Shown here: positions 15,612-23,655 of the stretch, one piece after another | Position numbering within the stretch: the first letter of the stretch is position 1 | Layout of the letters: every line of letters starts with the position of its first letter | DNA from: PKWO01 sp036384915 | GTDB lineage: Bacteria > Pseudomonadota > Gammaproteobacteria > Burkholderiales > Burkholderiaceae_D | NCBI GenBank assembly: GCA_036384915.1 | Contig: DASVLJ010000008.1 | Span: 1-64,000, forward strand | Direction: 5' to 3' | Length of the DNA: 64,000 bases | Position numbers and translations under genes: made by a program | The notes under the pieces: model-generated | Seen by the model: only the letters and a program-made list of their open reading frames with translations | Databases searched by the model: none | Told to the model about the DNA's origin: nothing

Positions 15612-16586
15612 TCAAGCGACGAATTTGCCCACCGCTTTGAACTGGTCGGTCGCCGCCACCAGCGCGCGCGCAATGCCGGCTTCCATCGCCGCATGGCCCG
15701 CGTCCGGGATCAAGTGATAAGCCGCTTCGGGCCAGGCGCGATGCAAGCGGTCGGCCGTGCCGGGCGGGCAGATGACGTCGTAGCGCCCCTGGATGATGGT
15801 GGCCGGCAAATGGCGGATGCGCCCGAGGTTCTTGATCAACTGGTCGTCTTCGAAAAAGCCGAGGTTCAGCATGTAATGCGCCTCCAGCCGCCCGATGCCC
15901 AGGGCCGTTGCGTCGGCCGTGAATTCGGCCAGCGCCTCGGCATGCGGCAAGAGGTAGAGGCAGCTCCCCTCATAGCGCGCCCAGGCCCGCGCGGCCGGCA
16001 GATAGATATCGGGATCGTCGCAAAACAGCCGCTTGCGATAAGCCTCAAGCAAGTCGCCGCGCTCGGCTTCGGGAATGGCTGCCGCGAATTCGGCATGCAC
16101 CTCGGGATAAAACAGCCGCATGCCGTTGATGAACCAATCGACCTCGGGCGCAGTGCAAAGGAAGATGCCGCGCAGGACGAAGCCCAGACAATGGGCCGGA
16201 TAAGCCTGGCCGTAGGCGAGGGCCAGCGTCGAGCCCCAGGAACCGCCGAACACCAGCCAGCGTTCGATACCGAGCAGGGTGCGCAAGGTTTCGATATCGT
16301 GGATCAGCAAATGCGTGGTGTTATGCCGGTATTCCCCATGCGGCATGGATTTGCCCGCCCCGCGCTGGTCGAACAGCACGATGCGGTAATAGGCCGGATC
16401 GAAAAAGCGCCGATGGGTGGGCGACAAGCCACCACCCGGCCCGCCATGCAGGAACAGGACAGGTACGCCCTCCGGATTGCCGCACTGCTCCCAATACAAA
16501 GTGTGCAGCTCATCGACCGGCAACATGCCGCTTTGATAAGGTTCGATCGGCGGAAACAAGGCCGCTTCGGCATGGGCGTCGAGCAT
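15612..16586 (-). CDS. pip: Proline iminopeptidase (alpha/beta hydrolase, S33)
   Basis: The 324-residue enzyme has the oxyanion-hole motif FLHGGPGGG, the family hallmark DQRGAGKS, the nucleophile elbow GGSWGS and a late catalytic His in DAGHAAME. It removes N-terminal proline from peptides in the cytosol. ATG 16586 was chosen because AAGGAGAGTCCG precedes it; an upstream extension of 20 residues has no homologous look. Confidence 0.92.
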   Translation of the reverse strand: MLDAHAEAALFPPIEPYQSGMLPVDELHTLYWEQCGNPEGVPVLFLHGGPGGGLSPTHRRFFDPAYYRIVLFDQRGAGKSMPHGEYRHNTTHLLIHDIETLRTLLGIERWLVFGGSWGSTLALAYGQAYPAHCLGFVLRGIFLCTAPEVDWFINGMRLFYPEVHAEFAAAIPEAERGDLLEAYRKRLFCDDPDIYLPAARAWARYEGSCLYLLPHAEALAEFTADATALGIGRLEAHYMLNLGFFEDDQLIKNLGRIRHLPATIIQGRYDVICPPGTADRLHRAWPEAAYHLIPDAGHAAMEAGIARALVAATDQFKAVGKFVA

Positions 16587-16786
16587 CGGACTCTCCTTGG
16601 CAAGAACCACGAAGAATCCTCCGAAACTGCACAATTTGCAATCCAACCCGCCGTATCGGCAAAAAATTTGGAAGCAAAACGCAATTACCCCTAGCCAAAC
16701 TCAAAAAACTCCTGTAATATCTTACGTCTTTGCTGGACGTGGTGACAAACGTCCTTTCCAGCTAAGTGCCAAGGTGGTTGCAATGC

Positions 16787-16862
16787 GGGTGCTTAGCTCA
16801 GTTGGTAGAGCGGCGCCCTTACAAGGCGTAGGTCGGGAGTTCGAGCCTCTCAGCACCCACCA
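16787..16862 (+). tRNA. tRNA-Val (anticodon TAC)
   Basis: A 76-nt cloverleaf with acceptor GGGTGCT/AGCACCC, D-arm AGCTCAGTTGGTAGAG, anticodon loop CTTACAA, T-loop TTCGAGC and encoded CCA. It is followed 32 bp later by tRNA-Asp, probably in one transcript. Confidence 0.96.
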
Positions 16863-16894
16863 AAGCTGGAAAAGCAAAACCGATTTCAGGTTTA

Positions 16895-16971
16895 GGAGTG
16901 GTAGTTCAGTTGGTTAGAATACCGGCCTGTCACGCCGGGGGTCGCGGGTTCGAGTCCCGTCCACTCCGCCA
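16895..16971 (+). tRNA. tRNA-Asp (anticodon GTC)
   Basis: A 77-nt cloverleaf with acceptor GGAGTGG/CCACTCC, anticodon loop CTGTCAC, T-loop TTCGAGT and encoded CCA. A terminator follows within 6 bp. Confidence 0.96.
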
Positions 16972-16976
16972 AATAA

Positions 16977-17006
16977 AAGAGCCCGCTATGCGGGCTCTTT
17001 GCTTTT
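16977..17006 (+). terminator. Terminator of the tRNA-Val/tRNA-Asp transcript
   Basis: AAGAGCCCGC and GCGGGCTCTT form a 10-bp stem with a TAT loop, followed by TTTGCTTTT. Confidence 0.9.
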
Positions 17007-17010
17007 CTAC

Positions 17011-17130
17011 GCAATGTTCGCGCCGCGAACATCAAATCGGCGAGCCCCGTCGTAAGTCCCAATAAAAAGCCCGCATTGCAGGCTTTTTATTTCCGATTTA
17101 ACCGTGAATGTTCGCCATGCGAACATTGCA
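17011..17130. repeat. Paired GTTCGC/GCGAAC palindromes nested around a terminator
   Basis: ATGTTCGCG-C-CGCGAACAT (17014-17032) and AATGTTCGC-CAT-GCGAACATT (17107-17127) are both perfect palindromes with 9-bp arms. Between them AAATCGG (17034-17040) pairs with CCGATTT (17093-17099), and a terminator hairpin sits in the middle. The whole 120-bp block is therefore a nested inverted repeat between the tRNA terminator and the end of rdgC. Confidence 0.75.
17062..17090 (-). terminator. Bidirectional-looking terminator, mainly for rdgC
   Basis: ATAAAAAGCC (17062-17071) pairs with GGCTTTTTAT (17081-17090). Runs of A and T on both sides allow use from either strand. On the minus strand it lies about 55 bp beyond the rdgC stop. 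Confidence 0.75.
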
Positions 17131-17142
17131 AGAATGGATTCC

Positions 17143-18048
17143 TCAAACCTGAGGAGCCTCCGCCCCACCCAACGCCTCAACAAGATCCCCCAACATCTTC
17201 GCCAACTCCCCACTCATCAAAGCAAAGTCCGAATCAAACCGCTCGTCTTCATTCATGGTCGACGAGTCGTTATCTTCCTTCAGCACGTCCAGAGCCGCGA
17301 CCCGCTTCACCGCCGACGTATCGGTCAACACAAACGACACCCGGTCGGCCCAGGTCATCGCCAGGCGCGTGCACAGCTTGCCCGCGGCAATATGGCGCTG
17401 CACCTCGTCGGCATCCACCGTATGGCGCACATAGCGCACCGTAGCCTTGCTCTCGCCCGCCGCACGCAATTCGGTATCCTGGTCCACGGTAAAACCGCCC
17501 GGCGCCTCGTTCGTCATCAGCCACTCGGTCATGCACGATTGCGGCGTGCGCTGCGTGCGCAGGCTTTCCACCGGCAACTTGTCGATCGACTTCAACAAGA
17601 GCTTGAACACTTCATCGGCCTTGGCCGGGCTGGCCGCATCGACCACGAGCCAGCCGTTGACCGGATCGATCCAGGTCCAGGTATTGCGCCACACTGAAAA
17701 TGCGCGCGGCAGCAATTCATCGGCCACCTGTTCCTTCAAGTCGCGCATCTGCTTGCGGCCCGGCTTGAAGCCTTGCTGTTCTTCGATTTCGGCGGCGCGC
17801 GCCTTGGTCACCTGGTTGATCACCGAAGCCGGCAACAGCTTTTTCTCGGTGCCGAGCAGGATCAGCATCTGCTTGTTGACGGCGTGCACCAGCACGCCGT
17901 TTTCGCGCGGGGCGATCCAGCCTTGGCTTTGCAGCTCAATGCTGGAGCAGGGCTGGAAAGCCTGCGGAGCAAGCTTTTCGTGCAGTTGCTCCGGGCTCAG
18001 GGTCCAGGGTGCGTTGAGACGGTAGATTTGCAGATTCTTGAACCACAT
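17143..18048 (-). CDS. rdgC: Recombination-associated protein RdgC
   Basis: The 301 residues start MWFKNLQIYRLNAPW, the family's characteristic beginning, and continue with SIELQSQGWIAPRE and PASVINQVTKARAAEIEEQQG, strongly conserved in RdgC. The family forms a dimeric ring around double-stranded DNA and limits RecA access. Length is that of E. coli RdgC (303). It is a single gene on the minus strand, with palindromes and a terminator at its 3' side. Confidence 0.95.
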   Translation of the reverse strand: MWFKNLQIYRLNAPWTLSPEQLHEKLAPQAFQPCSSIELQSQGWIAPRENGVLVHAVNKQMLILLGTEKKLLPASVINQVTKARAAEIEEQQGFKPGRKQMRDLKEQVADELLPRAFSVWRNTWTWIDPVNGWLVVDAASPAKADEVFKLLLKSIDKLPVESLRTQRTPQSCMTEWLMTNEAPGGFTVDQDTELRAAGESKATVRYVRHTVDADEVQRHIAAGKLCTRLAMTWADRVSFVLTDTSAVKRVAALDVLKEDNDSSTMNEDERFDSDFALMSGELAKMLGDLVEALGGAEAPQV

Positions 18049-18083
18049 GGCGGCAATGTAAAGGCGCGAAAAAAGGCGCCATT

Positions 18084-18596
18084 TTACACTGTCGCCAAGT
18101 GACTGAGCAGCGGCGGCACGATCAAGCGGTGCGCCGGAATGACAAAGAACAAATAAGCCCGGCCGAGGAAGTTGTTCACGTGCACCACAGTGCTGACGGT
18201 GACATTGCGCTCTTTGAATACGGAAATCCGCGCACGCAAATGCTTGTCGTCGTCGCCAAGGATGACTTCTTCGGGCGATATCGAATAGATCGTGAAAATG
18301 CCGATGCGATCGCCGACACGGTAATCGCCAAGTGCCTTGTCAGGGTCGACAGCGGATAGCTTGCCGAGATTCTTCAAGCCGAACCAACTGACGACGCGGT
18401 TGCGCATCATCAGCAGGGAGTCGAACCAGCGCGGCGTTACGCGAGCCAGGCGTAGCGCCACCTGTAGCGCAGACTCCCCGCTTTCCGCCTGCCGCACTTC
18501 GAAGGCATCGTAGAAATAAGCGGAAGCCGTGTCCTGGTACACGCGGCTTGCGGACGGCACTGCGGTTTCACGTACTTTTTTACCGGCAAACATCAT
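18084..18596 (-). CDS. DUF2867 family protein
   Basis: The 170-residue protein shows the DUF2867 pattern: YFYDAFEV near the start, then WFDSLLMMRNRVVSWFGLKNL, RVGDRIGIFTI and a C-terminal HVNNFLGRAYLFFVIPAHRLIVP. A start at 18596 fits GGAGAACTCTC; a longer form from 18632 would overlap the FecR gene. It is the last gene of a ferritin-like/FecR/DUF2867 run. The biochemical role is unknown. Confidence 0.75.
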   Translation of the reverse strand: MMFAGKKVRETAVPSASRVYQDTASAYFYDAFEVRQAESGESALQVALRLARVTPRWFDSLLMMRNRVVSWFGLKNLGKLSAVDPDKALGDYRVGDRIGIFTIYSISPEEVILGDDDKHLRARISVFKERNVTVSTVVHVNNFLGRAYLFFVIPAHRLIVPPLLSHLATV

Positions 18597-18628
18597 GAGA
18601 GTTCTCCAGGTGACGCTCTCATTGTAAA

Positions 18629-19357
18629 TCACTTGCCGAAGTAGGGATTATCGGGTCCGTCATACGGCACGGGGTAAGGCGTGGTGCGCCCAACCAGCGT
18701 TTCGATCAGCAGCAGTTCTTCGTCCGTGTGGCTGCGAAAGCCGGCCTTGCGGATCAGCTTGCCTTCCTTCCCCTTGGCGGCGATGTAGAGCGGCCGGTTA
18801 TGGTGCGTCGCCACCACCGTATCCTGGCTGTGCACGTCGTGACGCGCAAACACCGTGGTCTTGCCGTAGCAGGTGCAGAGGTAAGTCAGATCGGGCTCGG
18901 CTTCGACATAGAGGCCCGTGCCGCGTATGCCGATGGTTGCGGTCGGCGTGCTGATCGAATAATTCTGCTTGCGCGATACGGCCAGGAGCTTGCCCTGCAG
19001 CAGGCGCATGGCCGAGACCAGGAAACCGCCTATGCCTTCTTCCCTGCCATTGATCACCAACACGCCATTCTCGCGCACCAGCATGGAGTGGCCGCCGGCG
19101 ACGAAGATCACTTCGCTGTCCGCACCGGTACGCACGGTCGAGCCGGCACGTATCGGCGTGTCGAGCGTCGCCTCCTTGCCGTCAACCGTCACCTCGCCCT
19201 TGATGCGGTAGATCGATTGGCCCGGCGGCAGGCGTGAGGGCGTTTCGGAATAGACGGCATCGGCCCGCGCCTCGCCCGGTTTCAGCAGCATTGCAGCGGC
19301 ACCGGCCGACAAGGCCTGTATCAAGATGCGGCGGCGCGGATCTTCGGCTTCTTCCAT
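18629..19357 (-). CDS. FecR-domain protein with N-terminal export signal
   Basis: The 242-residue protein starts MEEAEDPRRRILIQALSAGA, a twin-arginine-like (RRR) or ordinary export signal ending near ARADA. The FecR domain follows (about 60-160): GSTVRTGADSEVIFVAGG, then FLVSAMRLLQGKLLAVS and TPTATIGIRGTGLYVE. True FecR proteins are inner-membrane anti-sigma regulators; here there is no sigma factor or TonB receptor nearby, so it is more like the stand-alone exported FecR proteins. ATG 19357 is set by GGAGGAAGC. Confidence 0.8.
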   Translation of the reverse strand: MEEAEDPRRRILIQALSAGAAAMLLKPGEARADAVYSETPSRLPPGQSIYRIKGEVTVDGKEATLDTPIRAGSTVRTGADSEVIFVAGGHSMLVRENGVLVINGREEGIGGFLVSAMRLLQGKLLAVSRKQNYSISTPTATIGIRGTGLYVEAEPDLTYLCTCYGKTTVFARHDVHSQDTVVATHHNRPLYIAAKGKEGKLIRKAGFRSHTDEELLLIETLVGRTTPYPVPYDGPDNPYFGK

Positions 19358-19368
19358 GCTTCCTCCAA

Positions 19369-19932
19369 TCAACTGATAAAGGCGGCCGGCACCGGATTCT
19401 CGCCCAACGCCTGCAGGAGAACGGCCCAGTGCATGGTCTCGTCGCCGAGGATGGCGGCGGCACCTTTGATCAAATTCTTTTGTCGCAGATTGGCCAAAGA
19501 GTTTACATAGGCCGAAGCGGCAGCCTTTTCCAAGCCGGCGGCAAAGCGCAGCACGTCGGCTTGCGACTTCAATTGGTCGACCGGGAAGGCATAGTCGGCA
19601 ATGGTCTTGGATTCGACGGCCACGCCGCCCGATTGCTCGATCGCCACAGTCAAGGCCGAGGCGTGCGCCTTATGGTGGCTCTGGAATTGCACGGCGAGGT
19701 CGAGCACGGGCTTGTCCAGCAGCTTCGATTCGGCGCCGACCTGGTAAGCCGCAATGGCCTGGAATTCCAGCGCCAGGGCGGCGTTAAGGATCGCCGCATC
19801 ACCATTGCCTGCGGCGCCCTTCGCAAAAGCGGACTGAGCCAGGCCCGAGGCGGCCAGCGCCCCCAAGGTAAACAAGCCGCGCCGGCGCGTGATCAGTGCG
19901 GGTGCTTCGGAAAACAGGAATTTGCCGCCCAT
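19369..19932 (-). CDS. Exported ferritin-like domain protein
   Basis: The 187 residues contain a Tat-type signal (TRRRGLFTLGALAASGLAQSAFA) followed by a four-helix ferritin-like domain: LEFQAIAAYQVG, QFQSHHKAHASAL and LGDETMHWAVLLQALGE. Glu and His residues at these points are plausible di-metal ligands. Related small ferritin-like proteins are periplasmic and stress-linked. It ends 11 bp before the FecR start, so the two are probably one operon. Confidence 0.75.
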   Translation of the reverse strand: MGGKFLFSEAPALITRRRGLFTLGALAASGLAQSAFAKGAAGNGDAAILNAALALEFQAIAAYQVGAESKLLDKPVLDLAVQFQSHHKAHASALTVAIEQSGGVAVESKTIADYAFPVDQLKSQADVLRFAAGLEKAAASAYVNSLANLRQKNLIKGAAAILGDETMHWAVLLQALGENPVPAAFIS

Positions 19933-20009
19933 ATCGCCTCCCTAGTCATGATCTTCGTAATCTTATACGGAGGCTATCGTGCCATGGATGCAAACCCAGG
20001 GCAACACGA

Positions 20010-20528
20010 TTACCCCTTGGCGCGGGCTGGGGGCGCCTGAAAGAGGTTATGCGGCAACAACACCTTTTCCATGACGGTCACGGGCCAGGCATGCAGGGTC
20101 ATTTCCTGCCTGGCTTGCCAGCCCAATGCCTGGTAAAAGCGCTGCGCGCGCGGCGTATAGAGGTAGAGCTTGTGTATGCCCATCGCCACGGCTTTCTTTT
20201 CAGCGGCGCGCAACAGCTGCATGCCGATGCCGGACTTGCGGTGCTGCGGCACGACGTACAGCCCGGCGAGCCAGGGTACTTCGCCAAATTGCTCGCGATG
20301 TTCCTTTTCGTGCGCCCTCAACGCCACCGTGCCGACCACTTCCTCTCCAGCCACGGCCACCAGGGCCATCGGAATCGCATCGCGCACCAGCCACTTGACC
20401 AGGCCCTGCTCGATTTCCGCCGCGGTGCGCATGCCCAGCAATTCGTGCCACTCTTCATGGAACCAGGCCGAGATGGTCGGGATCCATTGCGGGAAATCTG
20501 CCAGTTCGCGTATCGCCACATCAACCAT
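20010..20528 (-). CDS. GNAT-family N-acetyltransferase
   Basis: The 172-residue protein has the GNAT core: strand MALVAVAGEEVVGTVAL, then PWLAGLYVVPQHRKSGIGMQLLRAAE, with the acetyl-CoA loop Q/RxxGxG/A as HRKSGIG. KLYLYTPRAQRFYQALGW closes the domain. The ATG at 20528 follows a G-rich tract (GAGGGGGGG) and is preferred to an upstream in-frame start. The substrate is not predictable. Confidence 0.85.
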   Translation of the reverse strand: MVDVAIRELADFPQWIPTISAWFHEEWHELLGMRTAAEIEQGLVKWLVRDAIPMALVAVAGEEVVGTVALRAHEKEHREQFGEVPWLAGLYVVPQHRKSGIGMQLLRAAEKKAVAMGIHKLYLYTPRAQRFYQALGWQARQEMTLHAWPVTVMEKVLLPHNLFQAPPARAKG

Positions 20529-20598
20529 CGGCCCCCCCCTCTTAGAGTCCAAAGAGTGTAACCGGGCTTTCACATTGTGGGAACACCTAAAAATGTAA

Positions 20599-22659
20599 CT
20601 AGGCCGGTTTCGGCTTTGCCAACAAGGCCTTGAGATTGGCCAAACGGTCCTGCGGCGTCAGAATCTCCGCCTCGGTCGGCACGGCATCGCCTTCGTCGAG
20701 CTTCATTTCCTTGATGAAGCGCGAGGGGTCGCAATGCACATGCTCGCGCGCGCGCTTGCGCTTCTTGCACCATGTCACGTGCAGGGTGCGCTGGGCGCGC
20801 GTGATGCCGACATACATCAGGCGCCGCTCTTCCTCGATGCGTGCCGCGATGGTGTCGGCCGGCGCATCGGGGTCGCCCTTGTGCGGCAGGATGCCTTCTT
20901 CCACGCCGACCAGGAACACGTGCGGATATTCCAATCCCTTGGAAGCATGCAGGGTCGACATGCGCACCGCATCGGGCTCTTCGTCGCGCCCTTCGAGCAT
21001 GCTCATCAGGGCCACCATCTGGGTCAATTCGAGCAGGCTCTTTTCCGGGTCGGTGCCGTCGCGTCCACCCGTGCCCTTTTCCTTGAGCCAGTTGGTGAAG
21101 TCGATCACGTTCTGCCACTTGCTCTGCGCCGCGCGGTCGTCGAAGGTATCGTAAAGATAGGCTTCGTAATTGATCTCTTTCATCATGTCGTCGAGCACGC
21201 TCGCGGCATTGTCGCCGCTGCCGGCCTTGCCCACGCGTTGCGCGCGCGCCTCTAGCCCGTTGATGAAGTCGCAGAACTGGCGCAGGGGCGTCAGTTGCCG
21301 GTCCGTGAGCTTGGTCTCGATGCCGCCCTTATACACGGCTTCGAACAGTGAGCATTGCCATTGTCCGGCATAGGCGCCGAGCGCTTCGAGCGTCGATTGC
21401 CCAACCCCGCGGCGCGGCGTAGTGACGGCGCGGATGAAAGCCGGGTCGTCGTCTTCGTTCGCAATCAGGCGCAGGTAGCTGATGATATCCTTGATCTCGG
21501 CGCGGTCGAAAAAGCTTTGCCCGCCCGAGATGGTGTAGGGAATGCGTTCCTTGCGCAAGGCTTGCTCGATTACGCGCGCCTGGTGATTGCCGCGATACAG
21601 GATCGCATAGTCGGAGAACTTGGCGCGCCGCTCGAAACGGTGCGCCGAAATCATGATCGCCACCTGCTCGGCTTCCTGCTCGTCGTCCTGCATGCCCATC
21701 ACCTTGATCGGATCGCCCAGGCCGTGCTCGGACCAGAGCGACTTCTCGAACAGCTTGGGGTTGTTGCCGATCACGGCGTTGGCCGCCTGCAGGATGCGCG
21801 TGGTGGAACGGTAGTTCTGCTCCAGCTTGATGACGCGCAGATCGGGAAAATCGATCTGCAGCTGCTTGAGGTTCTCGATGGTCGCGCCGCGCCAGGCGTA
21901 GATGGCCTGATCGTCGTCGCCCACGGCGGTGAACATCGGCTTCTTGCCCAGGCCCGTGACCAGCAGCTTCACCAATTCGTACTGGCAGGTATTGGTATCC
22001 TGGTATTCGTCGACCAAGAGATAGCGCAGACGGCGCTGCCACTTGTCGCGCACGGCTTCATTGCTGCGGAACAGTTCCACCGGCAAGCGAATCAGATCGT
22101 CGAAATCGACCGCCTGGTAAGCCGCCAGCGTGGCGACATAGGAACGGTAAATGCGGCCGGCTTGCGCCTCGTCCTCGGTTTGGGCATTTTTGATCGCCAT
22201 CTCTGGATCGACCAGGCCGTTCTTCCATAGCGAGATCGCGGTCTGGATGCGGCGCACCACCTGCTTGTCGGTGGTCACCGCCATGTCCTGCACCAGCGAG
22301 AAACAATCGTCGCTGTCCATGATGGAAAAGCGGTCTTTCAAGCCGAGGTTGTTGGCTTCCTGGCGCAGAATCTTCACCCCGAGCGAGTGGAAGGTCGAGA
22401 CGGTAAGGTTCTTGGCTTGCTTCGGATCTTTCAGCAGCTTGCCGATGCGCTCCTGCATTTCCGTCGCCGCCTTGTTGGTGAAGGTCAGCGCGGCGATGTG
22501 GCGCGACTCGTAACCGCAGTTCTCGATCAGGTGCGCAATCTTTTGCGTGATCACGCGCGTCTTGCCCGAGCCGGCGCCGGCCAGCACCAGGCAGGGGCCG
22601 TCCATGTAATTGCTGGCTTCGCGCTGGGGCGCGTTCATTCCGGGAAAGGGAGCGGACAT
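20599..22659 (-). CDS. rep: ATP-dependent DNA helicase Rep (UvrD/PcrA family)
   Basis: The SF1A helicase has Walker A GAGSGKT, motif II region VDEYQDTN, the AVGDDDQAIYAWRGA motif III, EQNYRSTTRIL motif IV, TLHASKGLEYPHVFL motif V and YVGITRAQ motif VI. It unwinds DNA 3' to 5' and helps replication restart, which fits with priA about 3.4 kb away. Start codon is uncertain: 22659 (ATG, MSAPFPGMNAPQREA) fits the usual N-terminus better than the TTG at 22683. C-terminus KALLAKPKPA is of normal length. Confidence 0.92.
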   Translation of the reverse strand: MSAPFPGMNAPQREASNYMDGPCLVLAGAGSGKTRVITQKIAHLIENCGYESRHIAALTFTNKAATEMQERIGKLLKDPKQAKNLTVSTFHSLGVKILRQEANNLGLKDRFSIMDSDDCFSLVQDMAVTTDKQVVRRIQTAISLWKNGLVDPEMAIKNAQTEDEAQAGRIYRSYVATLAAYQAVDFDDLIRLPVELFRSNEAVRDKWQRRLRYLLVDEYQDTNTCQYELVKLLVTGLGKKPMFTAVGDDDQAIYAWRGATIENLKQLQIDFPDLRVIKLEQNYRSTTRILQAANAVIGNNPKLFEKSLWSEHGLGDPIKVMGMQDDEQEAEQVAIMISAHRFERRAKFSDYAILYRGNHQARVIEQALRKERIPYTISGGQSFFDRAEIKDIISYLRLIANEDDDPAFIRAVTTPRRGVGQSTLEALGAYAGQWQCSLFEAVYKGGIETKLTDRQLTPLRQFCDFINGLEARAQRVGKAGSGDNAASVLDDMMKEINYEAYLYDTFDDRAAQSKWQNVIDFTNWLKEKGTGGRDGTDPEKSLLELTQMVALMSMLEGRDEEPDAVRMSTLHASKGLEYPHVFLVGVEEGILPHKGDPDAPADTIAARIEEERRLMYVGITRAQRTLHVTWCKKRKRAREHVHCDPSRFIKEMKLDEGDAVPTEAEILTPQDRLANLKALLAKPKPA

Positions 22660-22885
22660 GCAGACTAAATGAATATCGGTCAAGGGTGCAATTTTTTACC
22701 GATGCATCGCACCACGGAGCGTGCCATTGTATCAGGGACGTCAGGGATTGCCCTGCGTCTTGCTGCGCAGAAAGGTGTGCTTTCTTCACTTGTATGATTT
22801 CGTTTTGCTAACTACACTGAGAGCCCGTTTCACTTGCAGTGCTTCTTTAACTACTTAGTTCGACCTACCTCACGGAGAGATACAG

Positions 22886-23566
22886 ATGCATTTTCTCGAT
22901 TCCCTTACCCGCACGATCAAGGGTGTGCTCAACGACTCCGCCGATGCCATCGCCGATCCGGCACGCGACGCGCGCCAGATCGTGCGCGAGCTTGACGAGA
23001 GCATCGCCAAGGCCGAATCCGCACTGACCGACGTGCGCGCGCAATTGACCGTGCTGCAATCGAAGCACGATCACGAAGTGTCGGAAGCGGCCCGTTATGG
23101 CCAGGGTGCCGCCAACGCCGTCAAGGCCGGCGACGATGCACTCGCGACCGACGCCTTGAACGCCCAGATGGACCACGAAGGCAAGGCCAAGGCTTATGAA
23201 GCGCAAATCGGCCAGTTGAAGCCCACCGTCGAAGAGCTGGACCGCCAGATCGAAGACATGCGGCGCCGCCGCACCGACTTGAAGAGCCGCACCGAGGTCA
23301 TCGAAGTGCAGGAGCAAGTCGCCAGCGCCAAGGAGACCGCAGCCACCGCCTTAGGCGGAATCGGCGGCAAGAACCTGTCGGAAGATTTTGCCCGCCTGGA
23401 AGAAAAGGCCCAGCTCACTTCGGCTCGCGCCGATGCGCGCCTGGCCTCGGTCGACCAGGCTTCGGGCAAGTCGCTCGACGACCGTCTCGCCCACGTGAAC
23501 AGCACGGGCGATTCGGCCGAAAGCCGCCTGGCCGCGCTCAAAGCCAAGATGCAGCAATCGCAGTAA
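22886..23566 (+). CDS. pspA: PspA/IM30 family membrane-stress protein
   Basis: The 226 residues are almost wholly helical coiled coil. The start MHFLDSLTRTIKGVLNDSAD is the amphipathic membrane-binding helix, followed by DPARDARQIVRELDESIAKAE, typical of PspA. Family members bind stressed inner membrane as large oligomers. The sigma54 activator partner pspF and pspBC are not present, so regulation differs from E. coli. GGAGAGATACAG gives a good ribosome-binding site. The next gene follows by 89 bp and is probably a functional partner. Confidence 0.87.
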   Translation: MHFLDSLTRTIKGVLNDSADAIADPARDARQIVRELDESIAKAESALTDVRAQLTVLQSKHDHEVSEAARYGQGAANAVKAGDDALATDALNAQMDHEGKAKAYEAQIGQLKPTVEELDRQIEDMRRRRTDLKSRTEVIEVQEQVASAKETAATALGGIGGKNLSEDFARLEEKAQLTSARADARLASVDQASGKSLDDRLAHVNSTGDSAESRLAALKAKMQQSQ

Positions 23567-23655
23567 ACTTGGTGCCGGATGATGCGGACCTCCGCATCAT
23601 CCGCTCCCTGCACAAGCTACCTGCACAACCCACGCGGCCGTGCCGCCGGAAAACC

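Noticed and set aside
22684..22885. sigma54 promoter for pspA
   Set aside because: No TGGCAC-N5-TTGC-like match could be found upstream, so pspA does not appear to use the E. coli type of control.
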